NCBI GenBank assembly: GCA_020425835.1
Contig: JAGQRC010000093.1
Location: forward strand, 1 to 8,979
Direction: 5' to 3'
Length of the DNA: 8,979 nucleotides
Source of the DNA: Planctomycetota bacterium
GTDB lineage: Bacteria; Planctomycetota; UBA8108; UBA1146; JAJFFE01
Position numbers and translations under genes: made by a program. The notes beneath the pieces were generated by a model that was not told where the DNA came from, made no database searches, and was given only the letters and a program-made list of their open reading frames with translations. Shown here one piece after another: positions 1 to 6,024 of this stretch; position 1 is the first letter of the stretch, and every line of letters starts with the position of its first letter.

Positions 1-66
1 GAAGATCGTGTGCGACACCTTGATCATCTCGAGGAAGGTGCGGGTCCTCGCCGCCAAGGTCGTCAT
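1..66 (-). CDS. ubiA: UbiA-family polyprenyltransferase (MqnP/UbiA type), N-terminal fragment
   Basis: Partial gene that runs off the left edge; only the first 22 codons are visible. The ATG is at 66-64 and overlaps the ubiX stop TGA (65-63) as ATGA, so translation is probably coupled to ubiX. The readable end, EMIKVSHTIF, matches the start of the first membrane helix of 4-hydroxybenzoate/menaquinone-precursor polyprenyltransferases, where a block like 'MIKxxHTxFALPFAL' is typical. The family consists of integral membrane enzymes that transfer a polyprenyl chain to an aromatic acid, using two Asp-rich motifs that would lie outside this window. Position directly behind ubiX and ubiE/menG supports a quinone pathway. 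In lineages using the futalosine route this slot is mqnP; the sequence cannot decide between mqnP and ubiA. The identification rests on a short segment plus context. Confidence 0.7.
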   Translation of the reverse strand, partial: MTTLAARTRTFLEMIKVSHTIF

Positions 67-659
67 CGCATTCCCCAGCGAGGATAGAGATCGTTGTCGA
101 TGCCGAGGTGATCGAGGATGCGGGACACGACGAAGTCGACCTGCGCGGCGACGCTGTCGCCCGGCGACTGATAGAAGGTCAGAACGGGGGGGATCACGGT
201 GGCGCCGGCACGCGTCAGACGGAGCAGGTTCTCGAGGTGGATCGTCGAGAGCGGCGCTTCGCGCGGAACGACGATCAACGGCTTGCGCTCCTTGAGCATC
301 ACGTCGGCCGCCCGACGCAACAGGTTGTCGGACGTCCCCGCGGCGATCGCCCCGATCGTCCCCATGGAGCAGGGCACGATCACCATGGCGTCCATGCGCG
401 ACGAACCGCTGGCCATCGGCGCGTAGTAGTCCTTCTCCGCGTACTCGAGGAGACGCTCGTGGGTGAGCCCCGGGATGATCGTGCGATCCCTCGGGCCGTC
501 ACCGAGGTCGAGTTCCTCACGGACGACCAACCGTCCCGCTCCCGAGCACGTGAGGTGAACCTCGCAGTCGCGGGCGAGGAGCAGCTCGATCAACCGCACG
601 GCGATGGGGGCGCCACTCGCGCCGGTGATCCCGACCGCGATCCGTCGACGTTCGCTCAT
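63..659 (-). CDS. ubiX: Flavin prenyltransferase UbiX (MqnM-like)
   Basis: 198-residue protein, normal length for UbiX/Pad1, which joins a dimethylallyl group to FMN to make prenyl-FMN, the cofactor of UbiD-type decarboxylases. Visible signatures are the Rossmann-like flavin loop GITGASGAP (residues 10-18), SGSS (84-87), PCSMGT (96-101) and the long conserved block starting DNLLRRAADV (111-120) and running through VPREAPLS (131-138), followed by FYQSP (162-166). The start ATG at 659 overlaps the preceding gene's stop by 4 nt (ATGA), and its own stop overlaps the next ATG in the same way. The frame stays open upstream to 1247, but that extension is low-complexity Arg-rich translation antisense to nothing and in the wrong frame of the neighbouring gene. 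The cytosolic enzyme probably serves quinone synthesis together with a UbiD homologue encoded elsewhere. Confidence 0.93.
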   Translation of the reverse strand: MSERRRIAVGITGASGAPIAVRLIELLLARDCEVHLTCSGAGRLVVREELDLGDGPRDRTIIPGLTHERLLEYAEKDYYAPMASGSSRMDAMVIVPCSMGTIGAIAAGTSDNLLRRAADVMLKERKPLIVVPREAPLSTIHLENLLRLTRAGATVIPPVLTFYQSPGDSVAAQVDFVVSRILDHLGIDNDLYPRWGMR

Positions 660-1438
660 TCGCCCCTCCTCCAGAGATCTCGCGCGATCAATTCGCCGAT
701 CCACTGCAACCGTCGCTCGATCTCCTCGGGCTTCTCGAACAGCACCGCCGAACGATCCCGCGCCTCGATGAAGCGTCGCGTCTCCGGCAGGAGGATGTCG
801 TCGGGCGTCCACTCCACCAGATGCTCGACCAGGCGAATCCACGCGTCGGTGAGCCCGACCACGCCGAGCTCCGCGACGATCCACTCGACCGGCTCCGGCA
901 CCGCCAGGTAGATCGCGGCGTGGCGCAGATCGATCTCGTCCTCTCCCAGCAACGCGCTGCGGGATGTCACGGTGAGCGCGTCGAGGAGATGGGTCTCGCC
1001 CGGCCGCGATGCCGTGGACACGGGGTCCTTGTCCGTGGGGGCGGCCGGTTTCCGCGCGCCGCCGAGGAGCGCGACCCCGATCGCCTCGAAGTCCGCGAGT
1101 TCGTAATGCTCTTCGTCGACACCGAACCGGATCGTCAGCGACGAGGCGTCGGCACGCAGGGCGTTCGCGCGCCGTCGGACGCTCGGCGAGAGGGGAAGGT
1201 CGTCCGGGATCCGATGCAGCGTCACCCCGAGCTCGTCCCGAACCCAATCGATGACGCGCGTCGCGATCGACTCGGGCACACTCTGGATGACCCAGCCGCC
1301 ACCGTAGCGAAGCCGGGTCGCGAGATCGGTCGGGTGCATGCCGAGGATCGGCGCGATACCCCGAGAGGCCGGTCCCACTTCGAGGGAGGCGTCGCGGGGA
1401 AGGACCAAGTGGAAGTGTTCGCTCGGGGTGGACACCAT
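656..1438 (-). CDS. Uncharacterised protein within quinone operon
   Basis: I do not recognise this family. With the ATG at 1438 the protein has 260 residues, no signal peptide and no membrane segment. The N-terminal ~110 residues look alpha/beta, with LVLPRD, GIAPILGMHP, a glycine turn RYGGGWVIQSVPE and a helix before LGVTLHRIPDD. A Pro/Thr/Lys linker follows, and a helical C-terminal half begins around LLDALTVTS and ends in a charged amphipathic stretch. It overlaps ubiX by ATGA and begins 10 nt after the ubiE stop, so it is co-translated with quinone enzymes. A second ATG at 1477 would add 13 residues and overlap ubiE by 29 nt. Neither start has a strong Shine-Dalgarno sequence (a GAG lies 9 nt before 1438), so the start is uncertain. 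A role linked to quinone synthesis is inferred only from position. It lacks any SAM, flavin or Asp-rich prenyl motif that I can see. Confidence 0.85.
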   Translation of the reverse strand: MVSTPSEHFHLVLPRDASLEVGPASRGIAPILGMHPTDLATRLRYGGGWVIQSVPESIATRVIDWVRDELGVTLHRIPDDLPLSPSVRRRANALRADASSLTIRFGVDEEHYELADFEAIGVALLGGARKPAAPTDKDPVSTASRPGETHLLDALTVTSRSALLGEDEIDLRHAAIYLAVPEPVEWIVAELGVVGLTDAWIRLVEHLVEWTPDDILLPETRRFIEARDRSAVLFEKPEEIERRLQWIGELIARDLWRRGE

Positions 1439-1448
1439 CTCGTCGAGC

Positions 1449-2213
1449 TCACGCCCTGCCGACGTGCAGGGCGACATTTCCCGGCAGCAGTCGTCGCCAC
1501 CGGACCGCCTTGAACCCCGCGTCGCGCATCTGGAACGCGAGCTCTTCGCCGCGCGGCCAGCGGTCGATCGATTCCTGCAAGTAGGTGTACGCGCGGTCGG
1601 GGCTCCGCGAGATGACGTTGCCGATCACCGGTAGCACCTTGTGACAGTAGACGTCGAAGAGCTGGCGGACGACCGGGGTCTCGACCGGGGTGAACTCGAG
1701 CAGCACGAGGTGGCCGCCGCGCTTCAACACGCGCCGGAGCTCTCGGAGCCCGCCGCTCAGGTTCTCGACATTGCGGATCCCGAATCCGACCGTCGCGCCG
1801 TCGAACGACTCCGACTCGAACGGGAGGTGCAACGTGTCCGCGGCCATGAACCGATGAATGAGGGCACCGTCGGGACCGCGTTTGCGGTCGCCGCGTCGGA
1901 GCATGGGGATCGAGAAGTCCGTCGAGAGCACCGTGGCGCGGCGACGCCGATTCGTGAGTTCCCGCAACAGCGCGAACGAGAGGTCACCGGTGCCGGCGCA
2001 GGCGTCGAGGAAGTGGGTCCCGCGATCGAGAGACAGCTCGCGCACCGCGATCCGACGCCACCAACGATCGAGGTGGAACGACAGCAGGTGGTTGAGCAGG
2101 TCGTAGCGGGGGGCGATCGCATCGAAGAGACGACGGATCTTGCCCCGCTCCTTGTCGAGGTAGGGGTGCGCGGGGCTCGTCGAGATGGCGACCGGGGAGG
2201 GCGGCTCGTGCAT
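1449..2213 (-). CDS. ubiE: Demethylmenaquinone/ubiquinone C-methyltransferase UbiE/MenG
   Basis: 254-residue class I SAM-dependent methyltransferase that C-methylates the prenylated quinone ring, the last step of menaquinone synthesis. Family marks in order: the N-terminal FDAIAPRYDLLNHLLS (residues 30-45) followed by WWRR; SAM motif I LDACAGTGDLS (69-79); the acidic strand STDFS (97-101); FGIRNV (144-149); the LLEF strand (171-174); and the C-terminal signature SPDRAYTYLQESI (204-216) with WP after it. Motif I reads CAGTGD where VAGGTGD is more usual, but the glycines are kept. The start is ATG 2213 with GAAGAG four bases upstream and a good promoter at 2254-2281, making this the first gene of the minus-strand operon with the unknown gene, ubiX and ubiA. 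Without knowing the organism's quinone, menG and ubiE cannot be told apart; menaquinone is more likely if this is a planctomycete. Confidence 0.92.
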   Translation of the reverse strand: MHEPPSPVAISTSPAHPYLDKERGKIRRLFDAIAPRYDLLNHLLSFHLDRWWRRIAVRELSLDRGTHFLDACAGTGDLSFALLRELTNRRRRATVLSTDFSIPMLRRGDRKRGPDGALIHRFMAADTLHLPFESESFDGATVGFGIRNVENLSGGLRELRRVLKRGGHLVLLEFTPVETPVVRQLFDVYCHKVLPVIGNVISRSPDRAYTYLQESIDRWPRGEELAFQMRDAGFKAVRWRRLLPGNVALHVGRA

Positions 2214-2253
2214 GGGTCTCTTCGATCTGGGTCGGCAGGGGAACGAGCGGAGG

Positions 2254-2281
2254 ATTCTAGCAGCCCGATCCGAAATGTCAG
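2254..2281 (-). promoter_or_regulatory. Sigma70-like promoter for the ubiE-ubiX-ubiA operon
   Basis: On the minus strand the -35 is CTGACA (2281-2276; 5 of 6 to TTGACA) and the -10 is TAGAAT (2259-2254; 5 of 6 to TATAAT), with a 16-nt spacer. Transcription would start near 2247, giving a leader of about 34 nt before the ubiE ATG at 2213. It is one of the few AT-containing stretches in a GC-rich region. Found by eye; activity is inferred. Confidence 0.6.
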
Positions 2282-2289
2282 TCCGCCCG

Positions 2290-2302
2290 GAACTCGGAGT
2301 TC
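2290..2302. promoter_or_regulatory. Perfect 13-bp dyad, candidate operator between divergent promoters
   Basis: GAACTC-G-GAGTTC is a perfect inverted repeat with 6-base arms about a single central G. It lies 8 bp behind the -35 of the leftward promoter and overlaps the presumed -35 of the rightward one, where a dimeric regulator could control both operons. It is nested in a wider inverted repeat, GCCCGG (2285-2290) and CCGGGC (2316-2321). The regulator is unknown and no regulator gene is in the window. Confidence 0.4.
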
Positions 2303-2328
2303 TCCCGTCTACCAGCCGGGCCTACAAT
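2300..2328 (+). promoter_or_regulatory. Possible promoter for the exported protein-murQ-anmK operon
   Basis: A -10 TACAAT (2323-2328; 5 of 6 to consensus) stands 17 nt after a poor -35 TTCTCC (2300-2305; 3 of 6). A transcript would begin near 2335 and carry a leader of about 60 nt to the ATG at 2395. The weak -35 would fit an activated promoter. It is back-to-back with the leftward promoter. Confidence 0.4.
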
Positions 2329-2394
2329 GCATCGTCGAAGCAGCGGATCGACCTCCCTCGGTCGTTCGCGATGGACACGAGAAAGAGGTCGGGA

Positions 2395-3423
2395 ATGCGC
2401 GAGTGGGATTCGAGTGCAGCTTCCGAAGTCGGACGGGCCGAGTCCCGACGGAAGCCCGGACCGAATCGACTGGATCGGGTCCCGGCCGATCACCGGTCGG
2501 CGTGGGTCACGATCCTCGGGACCGGACTGATGGTGTTCGCGTTGTCGCTCGCGAGCCCCGTCGATCTCCGGGCGCAGCCTGCACCGCCTCAGCCGCAACC
2601 CGCACCGATTCCGGCACCGACGCCCGGCGAGCCGGATGAGCCGAGGGAGCCGAAGGAGCCGGGGAAACCGGGCGAGCCCGACGAGCCGAAGAAACCGATC
2701 GCGGTGCGCGCCGACGTCTCGTTCTTCTCGATCCCCGATGCGCTCGCCGATGCCAAGATGAGCTACAAGCCACTGCTCGTGATCTATCCGGGACCGGCGC
2801 CCGCGGCCGAGGGTGAAGAGGCCCCGACCGATCCGTGGACATCGATCGAGAAGACCCTGCTCGCCGGTCAGCGCAAGGCGCTCGACAAGTACGTCGGGGT
2901 CACCTTCGTCGACACCTCGGCCGTGGCGGTGATCGAGCGGTTCGGTGGGGTGTCGAAGACGTTGATCGCGCTCTGCGACTTCGGCGGCAACGTCGTGAAG
3001 CGATGGGACGGGGAGCTGCCGAGTCGTGGCGCCTTCCGCAAGGCGGTTCGGCAGGTCTACAACGCCAATCGCGAGCTCGCCACGCGCTATCAGAAGGTCC
3101 TGCAAGCGGTGGACAAGGCTCACTACGCGCTCAAGACGGACAAACCGAAGGAGGCGACCGCCCTCTACATCGAGGCGGAGAAGGTGGCGCTCCCTCCCGA
3201 CTCCGAGCCCCGCAAGGCGGTCACCGAGCTGCGCCGCGCGATCGATGAGCGGATCGAGAAGCGCAAGAAGAAGGCAAAAGAGTTGGAGGACAAGAAGGAC
3301 TACTTGAGCGCGATCGACGAGCTGCAGCGCATCATGCAGGACTTCCCTCTTCCCGACGTTCGCGACGAGCTGCGCAAGAAGACCGCGGAGCTCTGGGAGA
3401 AGCTCCGGGGATTCGGGCGATGA
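2395..3423 (+). CDS. Exported Pro/Glu-rich protein with thioredoxin-like domain
   Basis: 342 residues from ATG 2395, chosen because AGAGG (2384-2388) lies 6 nt upstream; the open frame continues back to 2185 but would run into the ubiE start. Layout: a long basic N-region (1-36), a hydrophobic segment VTILGTGLMVFALSLAS (about 38-54) as signal peptide or anchor, possible cleavage after LRA (60), and a Pro-rich linker with repeated GEPDEP/KEPGKP units (61-102). Next comes an alpha/beta domain (about 103-222), and then a charged helical tail rich in Lys and Glu that may be TPR-like or coiled coil (about 223-342). The middle domain runs KPLLVIYPG, then helix, then VGVTFVDTS, then ALCDFGGNVVKRWDGELP, which resembles thioredoxin-fold proteins. 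The usual CxxC position is occupied by WTSIEK, so no redox activity is expected. Its stop overlaps murQ's start (ATGA). The fold is inferred; the function is unknown. Confidence 0.85.
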   Translation: MREWDSSAASEVGRAESRRKPGPNRLDRVPADHRSAWVTILGTGLMVFALSLASPVDLRAQPAPPQPQPAPIPAPTPGEPDEPREPKEPGKPGEPDEPKKPIAVRADVSFFSIPDALADAKMSYKPLLVIYPGPAPAAEGEEAPTDPWTSIEKTLLAGQRKALDKYVGVTFVDTSAVAVIERFGGVSKTLIALCDFGGNVVKRWDGELPSRGAFRKAVRQVYNANRELATRYQKVLQAVDKAHYALKTDKPKEATALYIEAEKVALPPDSEPRKAVTELRRAIDERIEKRKKKAKELEDKKDYLSAIDELQRIMQDFPLPDVRDELRKKTAELWEKLRGFGR

Positions 3424-4331
3424 CCTCGGCGCCGAGGTCGCCCGAGGTCGCGACGTCGTCGACCGAGGCGCTGGCGCACGGCTCCGAGGGACTGCACCAG
3501 CTGGATGCCGAGTCCTTGATCGCCCGCTTCGACGACGAGCAGGCTTCGATCACCCGCGCGCTCTCCGATGCGCGCCCACGGATCGCCGAACTCGCGAGGT
3601 CCATGGCACGAGCGCTCGCCGGCGAGGGCCGCGTGATCTATGTCGGCGCAGGGACCAGCGGTCGTCTCGGCGTGCTCGACGCGGCGGAGTGGTCGCCCAC
3701 CTTCGCCGTCGATCCGACGCGCGTCCTCGGTCGCATCGCCGGCGGTCCCCGTGCGTTGAGCGCGGCGGTCGAGGGTGCGGAGGACGACGAAGCGAGCGCC
3801 GAGGAAGACCTCGAGGCGCTGTCGTTCGCCGCACGCGATCTCTTGATCGGGCTCTCCGCGTCCGGTGGCGCGCCGTATGTTCGTCGCGCCCTCTGCGTCG
3901 CGCGAGAGCGAGGCGCCGCACGGGCGTTGATCACCGCGGGCGAGCCTCCGATCGCCGATCCGGAGTTGCTGGTGGTGCGACTCTCGACCGGGCCGGAGAT
4001 CCTCGCCGGATCGACACGGCTCAAGGCGGCGACGGCGACCCACCAAGTGCTCCAACGTGCGTCGACCGCGTGCGCGGTGCTCTCGGGTTGGGTCTATGCG
4101 GGGCGCATGGTCGAGATGCGTCCGACCAATCGGAAGCTCCGCGATCGAGCGGAGCGGATCGTCGCCGAGCTCGGGGAACTCCCTCGCGCCGAGGCCGCGG
4201 CGCTCCTGCGCGAATGTGGTGACGACATCAAGGTGGCGCTCGTCGCACGACGGCTCACGATCGATCCGACGCGGGCGCGGGCCGAGCTCGCGAACGTGGG
4301 GCGGCGACTGACCGAGATCCCCGGCTTCTGA
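3420..4331 (+). CDS. murQ: N-acetylmuramic acid 6-phosphate etherase MurQ
   Basis: 303-residue SIS-domain lyase, usual size for MurQ, which cleaves the D-lactyl ether of MurNAc-6-phosphate to GlcNAc-6-phosphate and lactate in the cytosol. Clear signatures: VGAGTSGRLGVLDAAE (75-90), RIAGGPRA (105-112), VEGAEDDE (117-124), GLSASGGAPYVRRAL (144-158), GPEILAGSTRLKA (191-203) and NRKLRDRAERI (237-247). Glu90 and Glu118 align with the two glutamates known as the acid/base pair of the E. coli enzyme (alignment by eye). Departures from the norm are KAATATHQVLQRAST where KxGTAxKxxLNxxST is usual, and DDEQ in place of the NxED-type motif near residue 40. The ATG at 3420 overlaps the preceding stop, so its translation is coupled to an exported protein. 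anmK follows after 17 nt and makes its substrate. Confidence 0.95.
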   Translation: MTSAPRSPEVATSSTEALAHGSEGLHQLDAESLIARFDDEQASITRALSDARPRIAELARSMARALAGEGRVIYVGAGTSGRLGVLDAAEWSPTFAVDPTRVLGRIAGGPRALSAAVEGAEDDEASAEEDLEALSFAARDLLIGLSASGGAPYVRRALCVARERGAARALITAGEPPIADPELLVVRLSTGPEILAGSTRLKAATATHQVLQRASTACAVLSGWVYAGRMVEMRPTNRKLRDRAERIVAELGELPRAEAAALLRECGDDIKVALVARRLTIDPTRARAELANVGRRLTEIPGF

Positions 4332-4348
4332 TCGATCGAGAGCGGCCC

Positions 4349-5521
4349 TTGAGTCCCGACGGTTCGTCGAGCTTCGATCGTTTCCTCGCACTGCGCGCCC
4401 GTCGGACGGTTCGCTGGCTGGGACTCATGTCGGGAACATCGTGCGACGGCATCGACAGCGCGATCGTCGACCTCTCCGAGTGCGACGACGGCATTCCGAT
4501 GGCCAAGCTCATCGCCGGAGAGGTGCGTCCGTTCGCGACGTCGTTCTCTGCGGAGCTGTCGCGCGACCTCGACGGCCGGGGATCGGCGCGAACGACCGCC
4601 GAGTCCGCTGCGCGCTGGGATCGTCGCCTCGGTGAGGCGTTCGCTTCCGCAGCACAGGAGGCGATGGCGAAGCACGGTCCGGTGGATGCGATCGCGCTGT
4701 CCGGTCACACGTTCGCCCACCATCCCGAGGTTGGCGCGACGCTCCAAGTGGGCAGTCCCTCCATCGTCGCCGCTGCGACCGAGACGCCGGTGGTCGGGGC
4801 GTTTCGAACGAGCGACGTCGCCCACGGTGGGGAAGGTGCGCCCCTCGTTCCGGCAGGCGATCGCGTTTGGTTCGCCTCTGATGACGGACCGGTCGCCGTG
4901 TTGAACCTCGGGGGCATTGGCAATCTGACCTGGCTCCCGGATCGCCGTGGGATGCCGAGCGCTCGGGACACGGGGCCGTCGAACCTGGTCCTCGACCTCG
5001 TCGTGCGCGAGGCGACGGGCGAACCGTTCGACCAAGACGGCCGTCGGGCTCGAACCGGTGAGCCGCACGGGGCCTGGATCGATCGATGGAACGAGCACCC
5101 GTTCTTCTCGTCGTCGCGGCGAACCACCGGTCGCGAGGAGTTCGGACGCGGGTGGGTCGAAGCGCATCGCGCGGAGCTCGAGACGCTCTCGCTCGAGGAT
5201 CGGCTCGCCACGCTGGCCGGGTGGGTCGCGTCCAATGTCGTGCGAGTGCTGGGCGAGTGGATCGCGCCGGGGGACGCGCGCCTCCTCGTCGGTGGCGGTG
5301 GGGCGCGCAACGAGGCGATCCTCGCCGCGCTCCTGGCCCACGGGATCGAGCAGCTGGAGGTCCTCGATCGCGAACGCCACGGCGTCGGCGGAGACCTTCG
5401 CGAGGCGGCGGCCTTCGCGGTCCTCGGTCACGAGTTCTTACACCAGCGGCCGGCGGCGTTTCCGACGACCACCGGCTGTCGCGCGCCGGGGCCGATCGGC
5501 GCGTTGTGGATTCCTCGTTGA
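4349..5521 (+). CDS. anmK: Anhydro-N-acetylmuramic acid kinase AnmK
   Basis: 390 residues, slightly longer than typical AnmK because of a ~20-residue N-terminal extension. The enzyme opens and phosphorylates 1,6-anhydroMurNAc with ATP to give MurNAc-6-phosphate, the substrate of MurQ. Motifs in order: GLMSGTSCDGID (25-36), SGHT (118-121; SGQT/DGQT in others), DVAHGGEGAPLVPAGD (156-171), LNLGGIGNLT (185-194), RDTGPSN (206-212, containing the likely catalytic base Asp207 by analogy with E. coli), TTGREEF (259-265), GGGGARN (315-321), EAAAFAVLG (352-360) and a terminal TG..PGPIGALWIP. The start is TTG 4349 with GAGAG (4338-4342) 6 nt before it. The next in-frame ATG (4427) would delete the phosphate loop, so it is excluded. 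Last gene of the peptidoglycan-recycling operon. Confidence 0.95.
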   Translation: MSPDGSSSFDRFLALRARRTVRWLGLMSGTSCDGIDSAIVDLSECDDGIPMAKLIAGEVRPFATSFSAELSRDLDGRGSARTTAESAARWDRRLGEAFASAAQEAMAKHGPVDAIALSGHTFAHHPEVGATLQVGSPSIVAAATETPVVGAFRTSDVAHGGEGAPLVPAGDRVWFASDDGPVAVLNLGGIGNLTWLPDRRGMPSARDTGPSNLVLDLVVREATGEPFDQDGRRARTGEPHGAWIDRWNEHPFFSSSRRTTGREEFGRGWVEAHRAELETLSLEDRLATLAGWVASNVVRVLGEWIAPGDARLLVGGGGARNEAILAALLAHGIEQLEVLDRERHGVGGDLREAAAFAVLGHEFLHQRPAAFPTTTGCRAPGPIGALWIPR

Positions 5522-5580
5522 CCCTGCGGTGGCCGTGGGGGGTTGTCAGGGATAGAGTGTGCGGCCGTCGGACCCGATAA

Positions 5581-5597
5581 CCGAGGAGGCGCCTCGG
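5581..5597 (+). terminator. Hairpin after anmK, possible terminator
   Basis: CCGAGG-AGGCG-CCTCGG forms a 6-bp GC stem with a 5-nt loop, 60 nt past the anmK stop and 56 nt before the next start. No T-run follows, so it is at best an atypical terminator or an mRNA 3' end stabiliser. The rest of 5522-5652 shows a TTGTCA at 5543-5548 without a matching -10. Confidence 0.3.
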
Positions 5598-5652
5598 CCC
5601 CACCTGCGGTTCCTTCCGACCCGAGTTCTCGACTGCTAGACAGGCCAGCACC

Positions 5653-6003
5653 ATGAGCAGTTTCGACGCGACCATCGATCGACCCGGCGACGCCGAAATG
5701 GCTCCTGTCCACCAGTGGGTGGAGGAGATCGGGACGCGACTCGAGGGTTGGTCCCACAGCGTGAAGCACATCTCGACCGAAGAGTGGGCGCGGCTGCGGG
5801 CCGCGGTCGCCGGAACCTTCGCGAAGAAGCGGGTCGAGGGCATTCTCCGCGACGTGATGTCTCGCGTCGGGATGCGAGCGAAGGAGAGCGAGCTCGACGC
5901 GATGGTCGACGAGCTCCGGATGCGCGTCCTCGACTACCGCCAAGGCCTCACGATCGAGAACTACGCCGACCACTGGGTCGAGCCGCCGACGATCCGCGTC
6001 TGA
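5653..6003 (+). CDS. Small uncharacterised helical protein
   Basis: 116 residues, not recognised. There is no signal peptide, membrane helix or cysteine. The sequence is highly charged and predicted by eye to be mostly helical: HQWVEEIGTRLEGW, then ISTEEWARLRAAVAGTFAKKRVEGILRD, then KESELDAMVDELRMRVLDY, with a short tail ending WVEPPTIRV. Third codon positions are GC-rich in this frame as in the flanking genes, which supports real coding; the opposing frame does not look like protein. ATG 5653 has only a weak AGG 8 nt upstream; a later ATG at 5698 would remove 15 residues. It follows anmK by 131 nt with a hairpin between, so it may be a separate unit. It converges on the gene at 6025-7614. 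Repeated heptad-like spacing suggests a helical bundle or oligomer; function cannot be stated. Confidence 0.7.
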   Translation: MSSFDATIDRPGDAEMAPVHQWVEEIGTRLEGWSHSVKHISTEEWARLRAAVAGTFAKKRVEGILRDVMSRVGMRAKESELDAMVDELRMRVLDYRQGLTIENYADHWVEPPTIRV

Positions 6004-6021
6004 GCTTCGCGGATCGCGAGC
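6004..6021. terminator. Hairpin filling the convergent gap, possible bidirectional terminator
   Basis: The 21 nt between the two facing stop codons hold GC-t-TCGCG-GAT-CGCGA-GC, a 7-bp stem with one bulged T and a 3-nt loop. It would fold in transcripts of either strand. There is no U-tract, so intrinsic termination is not assured. Confidence 0.4.
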
Positions 6022-6024
6022 CGA

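Noticed and set aside
660..1247. Open frame extending ubiX upstream to a 394-residue protein
   Set aside because: The added residues are Arg/Gly-rich low-complexity translation lying in another frame of the well-supported gene at 656-1438. UbiX proteins are about 200 residues and ATG 659 makes a normal ATGA junction.
2290..2302. LexA (SOS) box at the dyad
   Set aside because: The Gram-positive type box is GAAC-N4-GTTC, while here the spacing is GAAC-N5-GTTC, and neither operon is a DNA-damage operon. It is kept only as an operator of unknown regulator.
2185..2394. In-frame upstream start for the exported protein (412 residues)
   Set aside because: It would overlap the divergent ubiE start and transcribe through both promoters. 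ATG 2395 has AGAGG 6 nt upstream and leaves a normal intergenic region. ATG 2371 is possible but has no comparable ribosome site.
1641..2639. 332-codon plus-strand open frame opposite ubiE and across the promoter region
   Set aside because: Antisense to a well-matched UbiE/MenG and continuing through the divergent control region; the composition is typical of a GC shadow.
2640..2700. Tandem DNA repeat in the Pro/Glu-rich linker
   Set aside because: The GEPDEP/KEPGKP units give repeated codons, but the repeats are short and imperfect; they fit a flexible protein spacer better than a DNA-level element.
4094..5431. Long minus-strand open frame of 445 codons opposite murQ/anmK
   Set aside because: Antisense shadow caused by high GC content: the plus strand encodes unmistakable MurQ and AnmK, and the minus translation has no domain-like sequence.
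5543..5558. Promoter for the 116-residue gene
   Set aside because: TTGTCA is a good -35 but no -10-like hexamer lies 15-19 nt downstream; the TAGAGT at 5553-5558 is too close.
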